From the NCBI GenBank assembly GCA_029941095.1, contig JAPYRO010000058.1, positions 1-7,597 of the forward strand: a stretch of 7,597 nucleotides of DNA. The letters are read 5' to 3'. The notes beneath the pieces are model-generated. The model saw only the letters and a list, made by a program, of their open reading frames with translations, was not told the origin of the DNA and did not search any database. The position numbers and the translations under genes were made by a program. This DNA comes from Dehalococcoidia bacterium (GTDB taxonomy: Bacteria > Chloroflexota > Dehalococcoidia > UBA6926). Shown in pieces: positions 1 to 6,249 of the stretch (its first letter is position 1; each line of letters opens with the position of its first letter).

Positions 1-1
1 C

Positions 2-145
2 TTAAAAGGGTCCCTGATAATCATACTAAGGGATTCGAATAACTCACCAGATTCTTTAATAGTTCAATCCGTCGGTAAGACAGAAAGCTACAGCATATGG
101 AAGGAGCAAATTAAAATTATTCTTGATTCTATTACAATAAACTAA
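2..145 (+). CDS. C-terminal end of an unrecognised gene, cut by the left edge
   Basis: A frame is open from the left edge for 47 codons and closes with TAA at 143-145. The tail ends in an amphipathic stretch around SYSIWKEQIKIILDSI, probably a closing helix. It has no motif that names a family. I believe it is real because it is the only long open frame here, the other two plus-strand frames being closed early, and because it stops 5 bp before the end of the convergent gene at 151, a normal packing for tail-to-tail genes. No intrinsic terminator hairpin is visible between the two stops, so the two transcripts probably overlap. The function cannot be stated from 47 residues. Chance is the alternative: a 47-codon open run in AT-rich DNA is uncommon but not impossible. 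Confidence 0.5.
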   Translation, partial: LKGSLIIILRDSNNSPDSLIVQSVGKTESYSIWKEQIKIILDSITIN

Positions 146-150
146 ATATG

Positions 151-723
151 CTAATCCCTAAAAGCGCCAAAAGATCTCTGGATAACCGTAACAAAAGAGA
201 TTAAAACTATAAACATCATCACAGATTTTAATATAACTGGGAAAAATAGAGGGATAATCATTAAAGGGACACGGACCTGCCTAGGGGCAATCCCTCCACT
301 GGAACTTAAGCCCAACGATTCTACACGTGCACGAATATAACTTACTAGTAGGGAAGAAAATAAAGCGAGAGCAACAATAAACGCCGTCAACTCATCTCCC
401 TTTAGGCTTTCATAATACAATACCCCTAAAAGTAAGGCGCCTTCTCCCAAACGATCAGTTAATGAGTCCAAAAAAGCTCCGACTTTTGTTTCTTGGTCTA
501 TTCTGCGCGCTAATTCGCCATCAAAAGCATCCAGTAAACTCCCAAATAAGAACATTATTCCAGAGATCGTATAATATCCCAATCCGGCTGCAATACCGGC
601 AGATATACAGATTATTCCACCCGTTAAGGTCAAATGATTGGGTTTGAGATTAAAAAAAATAAATAAGTCCAGTATTTTATAACGAATAGGCTCAAATATT
701 AAAACTGCTTTTGAAAACACCAT
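151..723 (-). CDS. CDP-alcohol phosphatidyltransferase family membrane enzyme (PgsA / PIP-synthase-like)
   Basis: An integral membrane enzyme that moves a phosphatidyl group from a CDP-lipid to an alcohol in phospholipid synthesis. The family signature D-x2-DG-x2-AR-x8-G-x3-D-x3-D is complete: Asp65, Asp68-Gly69, Ala72-Arg73, Gly82, Asp86 and Asp90 (190-aa numbering). The four Asp bind the two catalytic metal ions and assist proton removal. About six hydrophobic segments surround it, and the length is normal. The LKPNHLTLTG start and the later YIRARVESLGL...GIAPRQVR stretch recall phosphatidylinositol-phosphate synthase-like members more than classic PgsA, but the acceptor (glycerol phosphate, inositol phosphate or other) cannot be read from sequence. 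Start: ATG at 721-723; a TTG directly before it (724-726) is possible. Both have only a weak purine-rich stretch upstream (739-745). It lies 32 bp after the DUF59 gene and is probably cotranscribed with it. Family is certain, substrate is not. Confidence 0.92.
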   Translation of the reverse strand: MVFSKAVLIFEPIRYKILDLFIFFNLKPNHLTLTGGIICISAGIAAGLGYYTISGIMFLFGSLLDAFDGELARRIDQETKVGAFLDSLTDRLGEGALLLGVLYYESLKGDELTAFIVALALFSSLLVSYIRARVESLGLSSSGGIAPRQVRVPLMIIPLFFPVILKSVMMFIVLISFVTVIQRSFGAFRD

Positions 724-755
724 CAAATTAATAAATAATCTTCTTAGATACTAAA

Positions 756-1064
756 TTACATCAGCCCAGATAGTAATTCTTTCGCCTCTGGACGTAGCAT
801 TTCTGGAGTCCATTGAGGATCCCATACGATGTCCACCTGAGAGTCATTGATGCCTTCTATTTCCAGTAACCGATTCTGAATTTCTGGGCCTATAGTTCCG
901 GCAATAGGGCAACCAGGTGCAGTTAATGTCATGGTTAACAATACCTTGTCATCTTGGATATCTATGCCGTAAATCAAACCTAAATCATAAAGATTCAAGG
1001 GGATTTCAGGATCATAACAAGTTTTTAGTATATCGATGACCTGATCCTCAGTTACTTCCGACAT
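756..1064 (-). CDS. DUF59 / MIP18-family metal-sulfur cluster assembly protein (SufT/PaaD-like)
   Basis: A 102-residue single-domain protein of the MIP18/DUF59 family, whose members (SufT, PaaD, eukaryotic CIA2) help mature Fe-S proteins in the cytoplasm. Seen directly: the DPEIPLNLYDLGLIY block at residues 18-32, the MTLTAPGCP block at 45-53 with the conserved Cys52, and IVWDPQWTPEML at 79-90. All are hallmarks of the family, and the length is that of the stand-alone domain. A second Cys (Cys16) sits just before the DPE motif. The start is secure: ATG at 1062-1064 with AAGGAG on the minus strand at 1075-1080, ten bases upstream. It is first in a likely two-gene unit with the CDP-alcohol phosphatidyltransferase. 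The nearby HesB-like gene (1770-2117) supports an Fe-S role. PaaD function in phenylacetate degradation is unlikely, because no paa genes are seen. Confidence 0.93.
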   Translation of the reverse strand: MSEVTEDQVIDILKTCYDPEIPLNLYDLGLIYGIDIQDDKVLLTMTLTAPGCPIAGTIGPEIQNRLLEIEGINDSQVDIVWDPQWTPEMLRPEAKELLSGLM

Positions 1065-1109
1065 AGTCGTTGATCTCCTTTTGAACTGTATTTCAATTAA
1101 CTAAACACT

Positions 1110-1138
1110 ACTATAATTTTATTTACTTGGTCCTGCAA
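1110..1138 (-). promoter_or_regulatory. Candidate sigma70-type promoter for the DUF59-phosphatidyltransferase unit
   Basis: On the minus strand TTGCAG (1133-1138) is followed after exactly 17 bases by TATAGT (1110-1115). The -10 box matches consensus at five of six bases and the -35 at three. It lies about 46 bases before the DUF59 start codon and its Shine-Dalgarno, in the 115-bp gap after the upstream gene. It is a pattern match only; readthrough from the gene at 1180-1563 is the alternative. Confidence 0.45.
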
Positions 1139-1179
1139 TAGGCAGTTATTTAATCAAATCAGATTAATTGAATAAGAAT

Positions 1180-1563
1180 CTAATCAGTATTCTCAAAATC
1201 AATCTTCTGTGTGATTTCAGAGCTCTTTTGTGCATCACCGTGATTATGGCCAGATGCCATTTCTCCGGCTTGTATAAATGCGTTCAAGGCCTCTAATACA
1301 AAATTATCGGGAGATAGACTAACATCTTTTGATAGATCTTTGATTTGACGCGCTAGAACCCCAGTAAACCCAACAACGAGTCCTTCAGGGTGAGCCCATG
1401 AATCCATCCTAAATAATTGATCAGGTTTTATAGTAAAGATTAGGTTTCCTTCTTCAGGGTCATTAATGGATCCCTCTATAACATCTATACCCGCGTTACC
1501 TTGCTGAGCCCATATGTCTGTTTCACCTCTAGATATTACATAGCGGCCTCGAAAAATACCCAT
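1180..1563 (-). CDS. Unrecognised 127-residue soluble protein
   Basis: I do not recognise the family. It is probably real: the ATG at 1561-1563 is preceded five bases upstream by AGGAG on the minus strand (1569-1573), and the composition matches its neighbours. There is no signal peptide, membrane segment or Cys. Residues 1-70 alternate short hydrophobic strands with Gly/Asp turns (GRYVIS, LIFTI, GLVVGFTGVLA), suggesting a small beta-rich domain. Residues 84-103 look like one helix, and the tail from 104 is polar, disordered-looking and contains HNHGD at 106-110. Trp18 and Trp56 are the only tryptophans. It lies 115 bp upstream of the DUF59 gene in the same direction and is divergent from the HesB-like gene, so a link to Fe-S assembly is conceivable, but only by position. 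The lack of Cys argues against a cluster scaffold. Confidence 0.8.
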   Translation of the reverse strand: MGIFRGRYVISRGETDIWAQQGNAGIDVIEGSINDPEEGNLIFTIKPDQLFRMDSWAHPEGLVVGFTGVLARQIKDLSKDVSLSPDNFVLEALNAFIQAGEMASGHNHGDAQKSSEITQKIDFENTD

Positions 1564-1693
1564 CCGTTCTCCTCAGATTTGTTGACCAATTAGTTTCTTA
1601 TTACCTTATTTAGTAAACAATTCTATCTATTAAAAGTAATCCAGTATAGTTAAATTACGATATTGACGATTAGATTTAAACAAAGTCACATAG

Positions 1694-1699
1694 TATAAT
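1694..1699 (+). promoter_or_regulatory. Candidate -10 box for the HesB-like gene
   Basis: A perfect TATAAT lies 70 bases before the ATG at 1770. No good -35 is seen at 16-18 bases spacing; TTGACG at 1663-1668 is 25 bases away, which is too far for a standard promoter. If used, transcription would begin near 1706, downstream of the ATG at 1701, which argues for the internal start at 1770. Confidence 0.4.
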
Positions 1700-1754
1700 A
1701 ATGGACACAGATCTTTGTATTAGTTATAATTCGTCTATAAATAAATTGGCTTTT

Positions 1755-1760
1755 GGGAGG
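1755..1760 (+). promoter_or_regulatory. Ribosome binding site deciding the HesB-like start
   Basis: GGGAGG is placed nine bases before ATG 1770-1772. The longer in-frame start at 1701 has no such site. The 23 residues it would add do not resemble the N-terminus of the family, whose members begin with a short strand like MITVTETAADKL. Confidence 0.8.
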
Positions 1761-1769
1761 CACACAATA

Positions 1770-2117
1770 ATGATCACCGTAACAGAGACCGCAGCAGACA
1801 AACTCATCGACTTGTTTAAAGAGCAAGATTCAGAGGGCTCTGCGTTAAGAGTATTTGTGAAAGGGGATACCGAAGGAGCTCCTCAATTTGGCATGTCTAT
1901 CGAAGCCGAGCCATCAGATAAAGACGAAATAGTAGAAGCTTTCGGTGTTAAGGTAATTATCGATGAAGAAAGTCTTCCTTGGGTAATAGGATCTGAAATC
2001 GATTATGTTGAGACTATCCAACAGCAAGGGTTTACAATAAGAAACCCTAACGTCATGGCTGGTTGTGGATGTGGCGCCGGAGGTGGCGCTTGTGCTTGTT
2101 CCGCAGCGCAAGCTTAA
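1770..2117 (+). CDS. HesB/IscA/ErpA-type (A-type carrier fold) protein lacking the first ligand cysteine
   Basis: A 115-residue protein of the HesB/IscA family, whose usual members bind and hand on Fe-S clusters to apoproteins in the cytoplasm. Fold evidence: MITVTETAADKL start, ALRVFVKG strand at 25-32, GVKVIIDEESLPWVIGSEIDYV at 59-80, GFTIRNPN at 87-94 and a C-terminal Cys-Gly-Cys-Gly at 99-102. The family's first ligand Cys, in GGGCSGFQYG, is replaced: the aligned stretch reads GDTEGAPQFG (32-41), with Glu35 at the Cys position. The C-terminus instead carries a second Cys-x-Cys (Cys108, Cys110) after a Gly-rich spacer. So cluster or metal ligation must differ from classic IscA. The start at 1770 is chosen from GGGAGG at 1755-1760. 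The gene stands alone between a divergent neighbour and a shared terminator. Family is near certain; carrier activity is unproven. Confidence 0.88.
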   Translation: MITVTETAADKLIDLFKEQDSEGSALRVFVKGDTEGAPQFGMSIEAEPSDKDEIVEAFGVKVIIDEESLPWVIGSEIDYVETIQQQGFTIRNPNVMAGCGCGAGGGACACSAAQA

Positions 2118-2151
2118 CTACCCTCCCCCCTCAAAAAAAAGATAATATATG

Positions 2152-2182
2152 AAAATCGCTTCACGTTTTGTGAAGCGATTTT
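2152..2182. terminator. Bidirectional intrinsic terminator between the HesB-like and MMPL genes
   Basis: A perfect 13-bp stem (2152-2164 pairing with 2170-2182) encloses a five-base loop, GTTTT. The arms begin with four A and end with a T-run (2179-2183), so the hairpin has a U-tract in both directions. It lies 34 bases after the HesB-like stop and 6 bases after the MMPL stop, as expected for a shared terminator of two convergent genes. Confidence 0.92.
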
Positions 2183-2188
2183 TCTATT

Positions 2189-4399
2189 CTAAGGTTTAGT
2201 TCCGGTTCGAACATCGGATAGAAAGGTGGGCGCCCACCAATTCCATCGTCCAAACAATTTCATCAATGCTGGAACCATAAGTGATCGAACAATCGTTACA
2301 TCAATGGTGACACCGATAACTAACCCTATAGCCCAAATTTTTATGAGTAACAGGTCTCCGGTAGCAAATCCTAAGCCTACTAAAATAATAATTAGTGCTG
2401 CACTCGTGATAACCGGTCCAGTCCTCTCTAGCCCTTCCGGAACTGCTTTGTCGTTGTCACCATATTCAACGTATGACTCTTTTATTCTTGATAATAGAAA
2501 AACTTCATAGTCCATACTAATTCCAAACAAAATAAAGAAAAGTAATATCGGTAAAGTCGCTTCTATCTGGCCCGTAGCCTCTACTCCAGTAATAGCTGAA
2601 AGGCGCCCTTCTTGAAAAATAAAAACTAGTGCACCAAAACTGGCAAAAATACTCAAAGCATTCATTACCACAGCCTTTGCTGGGAGTAAAACAGAACGGA
2701 ACAAAACAAATAACGCAAAGTAGATAGCCACAACTACTAAAGCAATAGCAAAGGGAAATCGTTCGTATAGAAAATCAACGCTATCCATGACACCAGCGGT
2801 CAGGCCAGTAGAGTACGCGGAAATACTGGGCCCCCGAGGTTGATACGATCGTATATCTGAAACAAGGTTTCTTGCTTCTAAATCACTCCCTGAAAACACG
2901 GTATTTACGGTTATATAAGTTATATCTTCAGAGCTAAGATCTTTGATTTGTCTTTTCAGCTCATTATCAGGTAATAATTCGAATTGGCTGTAATAATTAA
3001 CATAGTCTTGTGTACTCAAAGAACTGTCAAAGTCCACTATGCTATATATGGACTCAACCCGAGAATCTTCTCCTATTTTAGACGTAAATTCCTTTAAAGC
3101 AGATATGGATTCAGCGCTCTTTATCGATCCTCTGTTTGCCTTAACGGCGATAACGATAGGATGGGCCCAACCTGGACCAAATTGTTCGTTGATTATTTCC
3201 ATACCCATACGCGATTCATAGGTCTCAGGGAGCATGTCTGCGGCAGGGGCTCCTAGTTGTATACGCTGGAAAGGCATGCCAGCCAGCAACAATATTAAGA
3301 AAACGGGAACAGCAATTACCAGCGATCGCCTCATAACAAATTTGCTCATGTTCGCCCAAAAAGTATTGGGAATCAATCTTCTACTAAAAGGTATACGATA
3401 ACGGTTTATCCGATGGCCAAATATGGAGAGAAGAGCAGGTGTAAGTGTTAAAGCAAGACCAGCTGAAACAACAATAACAATAATACCCCCAACAGCAATA
3501 GACCGAAGCATTACAATATCAAATAATAGAAGGCCGGCTAGCCCGAGGGAGGTGGTAGAAGCCGAAAAGAAAACAGATTTTCCTGCAGTTTCAATAGTTT
3601 TAGTTACTGCTTCTTTGACATCCAGTTCACCAAGTTCTTCCCTGAATCTACTGACAATCAACAGTGAATAATCTACCGAAGCACCCAACCCTAAAAATGT
3701 GGCGATATTTAAGCTAAAAACTGACATCTCCATTGATAAACTTGCTAGAAAAATTAAACCGATCGTTGCTCCAATAGCAACTAACCCGGTTAACAAAGGA
3801 ATGAACGCCGCAAGAGCTGCTCCGAAAATAAAAAGCAAAACTAATAAAACCAGGGGCAAGCTGACAGCCTCTCCACGTTTAAGATCATTTTCACTTGCTA
3901 GTTCGATGTCATAAAAAACAGCTGCGAATCCGGTTACATAAGCAGAGATCCCATCCTGGGCAATTATGGAAGAACGGATTTCAGGCACTAATCTCTGAGT
4001 CTCATCTAAAGAACCATCTATCCAAAGGACAACAACTACGGTTTGTTCATCACTCGAAACTGAAGGGTTTGAAACAGTTGCAGGTATTTGAATCTTTGAA
4101 ATTTGAGGTATATTGCTTAGTCTAGATGTGGATTTATCGATTTTGTCCACAAAATTTGAATAATTGGAGTCACTACCGTCTGATCGAAAAACTATATCAA
4201 TCGTACTCTGTGTTAAACCCATTTCTTCTAGCAGTTGCGAAGCTTTTGCAGATTCAGTGTTTTTTACATCAAAACCACCTGAAACCAGATTGTCCAACGC
4301 CTTTGGAGCCACAACGCCACTCAACATTAGCACTGCCGACCAAAACAAAATTACCAAAATTCGATACGAATGAGAGAATATTGCTATCTTAGAGAACAC
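2189..4399 (-). CDS. MMPL-family RND-superfamily transporter, 12 membrane segments
   Basis: A proton-driven inner-membrane exporter of the MMPL branch of RND transporters, which typically handle lipids or hydrophobic molecules. With the chosen start (736 aa): TM1 at about 13-31, a large extracytoplasmic domain to about 178, TM2-6 at 180-330, TM7 at 358-377, a second large domain to about 547, and TM8-12 to 712. This is the duplicated 6+6 layout. The paired proton-relay motifs are present in both halves: GASVDYSLL (Asp243-Tyr244) and GISMDYEVF (Asp630-Tyr631), matching the Asp-Tyr pairs known from MmpL3. The end RSLMVPALMKLFG...NWWAP is typical. Start: GTG at 4397-4399 gives an N-terminus like relatives (FSKIAIFSHSYRILVILFW) behind a G-run (4403-4408); TTG at 4415-4417 would add six residues but lacks a ribosome site. 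Substrate unknown. It is divergent from nusA and unlinked to it in function. Confidence 0.94.
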   Translation of the reverse strand: MFSKIAIFSHSYRILVILFWSAVLMLSGVVAPKALDNLVSGGFDVKNTESAKASQLLEEMGLTQSTIDIVFRSDGSDSNYSNFVDKIDKSTSRLSNIPQISKIQIPATVSNPSVSSDEQTVVVVLWIDGSLDETQRLVPEIRSSIIAQDGISAYVTGFAAVFYDIELASENDLKRGEAVSLPLVLLVLLFIFGAALAAFIPLLTGLVAIGATIGLIFLASLSMEMSVFSLNIATFLGLGASVDYSLLIVSRFREELGELDVKEAVTKTIETAGKSVFFSASTTSLGLAGLLLFDIVMLRSIAVGGIIVIVVSAGLALTLTPALLSIFGHRINRYRIPFSRRLIPNTFWANMSKFVMRRSLVIAVPVFLILLLAGMPFQRIQLGAPAADMLPETYESRMGMEIINEQFGPGWAHPIVIAVKANRGSIKSAESISALKEFTSKIGEDSRVESIYSIVDFDSSLSTQDYVNYYSQFELLPDNELKRQIKDLSSEDITYITVNTVFSGSDLEARNLVSDIRSYQPRGPSISAYSTGLTAGVMDSVDFLYERFPFAIALVVVAIYFALFVLFRSVLLPAKAVVMNALSIFASFGALVFIFQEGRLSAITGVEATGQIEATLPILLFFILFGISMDYEVFLLSRIKESYVEYGDNDKAVPEGLERTGPVITSAALIIILVGLGFATGDLLLIKIWAIGLVIGVTIDVTIVRSLMVPALMKLFGRWNWWAPTFLSDVRTGTKP

Positions 4400-4440
4400 G
4401 GACCCCCCAAGGACCAATCTAGACAGTTTACTAAATCATT

Positions 4441-4467
4441 TTTATAAAAGTTAACCCAAGTCAACAA
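4441..4467 (-). promoter_or_regulatory. Weak candidate promoter for the MMPL gene
   Basis: On the minus strand TATAAA (4441-4446) lies 15 bases after TTGTTG (4462-4467); a TTGACT (4459-4464) overlaps the latter but is only 12 bases away. The placement about 42 bases before the GTG start is right, but the spacing is short, so this is a guess. Confidence 0.25.
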
Positions 4468-4507
4468 TATGTTACACGTTATTGGATAGCTGGCAAAGCA
4501 TATTTTC

Positions 4508-4536
4508 TTGTTCGAAAAACCGGTTAGTGGTACACT
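4508..4536 (+). promoter_or_regulatory. Candidate extended -10 promoter for the nusA operon leader
   Basis: TTGTTC (4508-4513), a 17-base spacer, then TACACT (4531-4536) directly preceded by TGG, which forms an extended -10 (TGn). Transcription would begin near 4543. That puts the hairpin at 4574-4599 inside the 5' leader and the nusA ATG about 118 bases downstream. A pattern match only, but the position fits the divergent arrangement. Confidence 0.45.
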
Positions 4537-4573
4537 GACAGAACATATAAACGCGTGTGTTAATTAATGACAG

Positions 4574-4599
4574 AAGTGGGGCACGGCTCCCACTTTTTT
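4574..4599 (+). terminator. Intrinsic terminator in the nusA leader (probable attenuator)
   Basis: AAGTGGG (4574-4580) pairs with CCCACTT (4589-4595). The stem can be extended by G4581-C4587 and C4582-G4586 over an ACG loop with one bulged T. It ends in six T (4594-4599). There is no rightward gene between the MMPL start and this hairpin, so its natural role is to stop transcripts that began just upstream, before nusA. Premature terminators before rimP-nusA-infB operons have been predicted in other bacteria (the rimP leader). Here rimP is absent and the hairpin is directly before nusA. Confidence 0.8.
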
Positions 4600-4660
4600 C
4601 GTTATTAGCCGGTAATACTAAATAGAATCAGGTTCAGATAATAAGAAAAGGAGTAGCAAG

Positions 4661-6247
4661 ATGAAGAGTGATTTTCTCCTAGCAGTAACTCAACTTGCTA
4701 CTGAACGACGTTTACCTCGCGATGTTGTGGTTGACGCAATAGAAGCTGCACTTGTATCCGCCTTTAAAAAAGAAGTGGTGGGAAGCGATAGTATTTCAGT
4801 TAAAATTTTACCTACCTCCGGTGACATCGTACTAACAATCCACAAAATTATCGTTGATTCGGTGGAAGATACTAATAACGAAATATCACTGGAAGAAGCC
4901 TACGCTTATCGGAAAGATTCTAAACTTGGCGAAACTTTAGATATAGTAGTTGAAACCCCAGAAGCAGCCGGAAGAATAGCCGCTCAAACAGCGAAGCAAG
5001 TGGTGCTACAACGCTTGAGAGAGGCAGAACGAAATGTAGTTTACGAGGAATATGCAACTCGGCTAAATGAAATTATTTCTGGAGTAGTTCAAAGGGTTGA
5101 TCCAGAACAAATAATCATAAATTTAGGAAGAACAGAAGCTGTAATGCCAAAAGCTGAATCTGTAGAAAGTGAACATTATAGGCCTGGACAGAGAATTCGG
5201 GTGGTAGTCCGAGAGGTAGAGAGAGGCGCAAACGGGGCTAAAATCATAGTTTCAAGAGCGCATAACACCCTAATAGAACGACTATTTGAATTAGAAGTGC
5301 CAGAAGTAGCAACTGGCGCAGTAATATTGAGTTCTATCGCCCGAGAACCGGGATACCGAACCAAAGTAGCTGTAGATACACGCCAAGAGGGTGTTGATCC
5401 TGTGGGATCTTGTGTGGGTTTAAGAGGAGCTCGAATCCAAAATATAGTGAACGAATTAAATGGCGAGAAAATAGATGTAATTCCTTGGAATTCAGACCCT
5501 TCGGTATATATAGCGCAGGCTTTGAGTCCCTCTCAAGTGACCAAAGTTGAAGTTCTTGGTGAAAAAAGGGCGTTAGTTGTCGTGCCAGACTCACAACTTT
5601 CCCTAGCAATCGGTAAAGAAGGCCAAAATGCCAGATTAGCAGCAAAATTAACCGGTTGGAGAATAGATATTAGAAGTGGCACAGAAATACTGGTAGCAGA
5701 AGGTGAAATTGTTGAACCCGATGCTACTTTACTCACTCCAGAAGAAGAAGAAAGTATAACCACCGATGAAAATATAGATGCAGTTGCTAATAGCACCGAA
5801 ACAGTTGTGGAGGTAGCAGAATCTTCGGATCAAATTTCTATTGAACAACCAGACTCTTCCAGTCCAGATCCTGATGTTGCAATAGAAGATACATTAGAAA
5901 CTGAGTCGGATCTTCAAAAAACAGATGAAGTAACCACGGACTCTTCAGAAACCACAGTTAACGATGACGATATCGAAAAAGCTCTCAAAGAACTTGAATT
6001 AGAAGAGGCTGCTCTTAACGAAACTTCTGAAGAGACTTCTGATGACGAAGATGGTCCTGAGGAATCATTTGATTTTGACGAATTCCTTAAAGATTATCAA
6101 GCGGATAATGAAACAGGAGGCCAAGGAATCAGATTTGCCGAAGATATATTCCCTGAAAAAGGTGGCAGGTTTAAAGATGGCCGCTCAGGTGGTGGGAATA
6201 ACCGTGGTGGAGGTCAATCTGGTGGTCGTAGAGGTGGGGGGCGCTAA
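4661..6247 (+). CDS. nusA: Transcription termination/antitermination factor NusA
   Basis: NusA binds RNA polymerase and nascent RNA, and modulates pausing, intrinsic termination and antitermination. Domain order seen in 528 aa: N-terminal polymerase-binding domain about 1-130 (with GRIAAQTAKQVVLQRLREAER at 104-124), S1 about 137-200 (GVVQRVDPEQIIINLG), KH1 about 230-275 (DPVGSCVGLRGARIQNIV, GxxG loop), and KH2 about 300-340 (VVPDSQLSLAIGKEGQNARL). The core ends near 345. It is followed by about 150 acidic, Ser/Thr-rich residues (345-485) and then a Gly/Arg-rich tail (501-528). The E. coli AR1/AR2 repeats are absent. The start ATG has AAGGAG at 4648-4653, seven bases upstream. It heads the nusA-ylxR-infB operon, with only two bases between its stop and ylxR. 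The leader hairpin at 4574-4599 suggests attenuation, plausibly by NusA itself. rimP, often the first gene, is missing here. Confidence 0.98.
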   Translation: MKSDFLLAVTQLATERRLPRDVVVDAIEAALVSAFKKEVVGSDSISVKILPTSGDIVLTIHKIIVDSVEDTNNEISLEEAYAYRKDSKLGETLDIVVETPEAAGRIAAQTAKQVVLQRLREAERNVVYEEYATRLNEIISGVVQRVDPEQIIINLGRTEAVMPKAESVESEHYRPGQRIRVVVREVERGANGAKIIVSRAHNTLIERLFELEVPEVATGAVILSSIAREPGYRTKVAVDTRQEGVDPVGSCVGLRGARIQNIVNELNGEKIDVIPWNSDPSVYIAQALSPSQVTKVEVLGEKRALVVVPDSQLSLAIGKEGQNARLAAKLTGWRIDIRSGTEILVAEGEIVEPDATLLTPEEEESITTDENIDAVANSTETVVEVAESSDQISIEQPDSSSPDPDVAIEDTLETESDLQKTDEVTTDSSETTVNDDDIEKALKELELEEAALNETSEETSDDEDGPEESFDFDEFLKDYQADNETGGQGIRFAEDIFPEKGGRFKDGRSGGGNNRGGGQSGGRRGGGR

Positions 6248-6249
6248 AT

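Noticed and set aside
28..159. AGGGATT near 29-35 and AATCCCT at 153-159 as a long hairpin between the convergent genes at the left edge.
   Set aside because: Only seven paired bases separated by more than 110 bases inside a coding frame; likely chance.
1150..1167. Inverted repeat TTAATC / GATTAA just after the stop of the gene at 1180-1563, as a possible terminator.
   Set aside because: The stem is six almost all A/T pairs with no T-run in the right direction; too weak to call.
1643..1648. TATACT on the minus strand as the -10 box of the gene at 1180-1563.
   Set aside because: No acceptable -35 at 16-18 bases (the nearest, TCGTCA, is 15 away), and the start codon is about 80 bases further on; not strong enough to list.
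3423..4392. Several plus-strand open frames of 70-90 codons opposite the MMPL gene.
   Set aside because: The minus strand is a continuous 12-TM transporter with both Asp-Tyr motifs; the plus frames show no recognisable protein and lack ribosome sites.
4567..4608. A 13-codon open frame (ATG 4567 to TAG 4608) that overlaps the nusA leader hairpin, like a leader peptide.
   Set aside because: No Shine-Dalgarno precedes it and its codons show no run of one regulatory amino acid. The hairpin and T-run explain the sequence better.
5334..5796. Minus-strand open frames of 87 and 103 codons inside nusA.
   Set aside because: They lie opposite conserved NusA KH-domain coding sequence and have no family features; shadows of the real frame.
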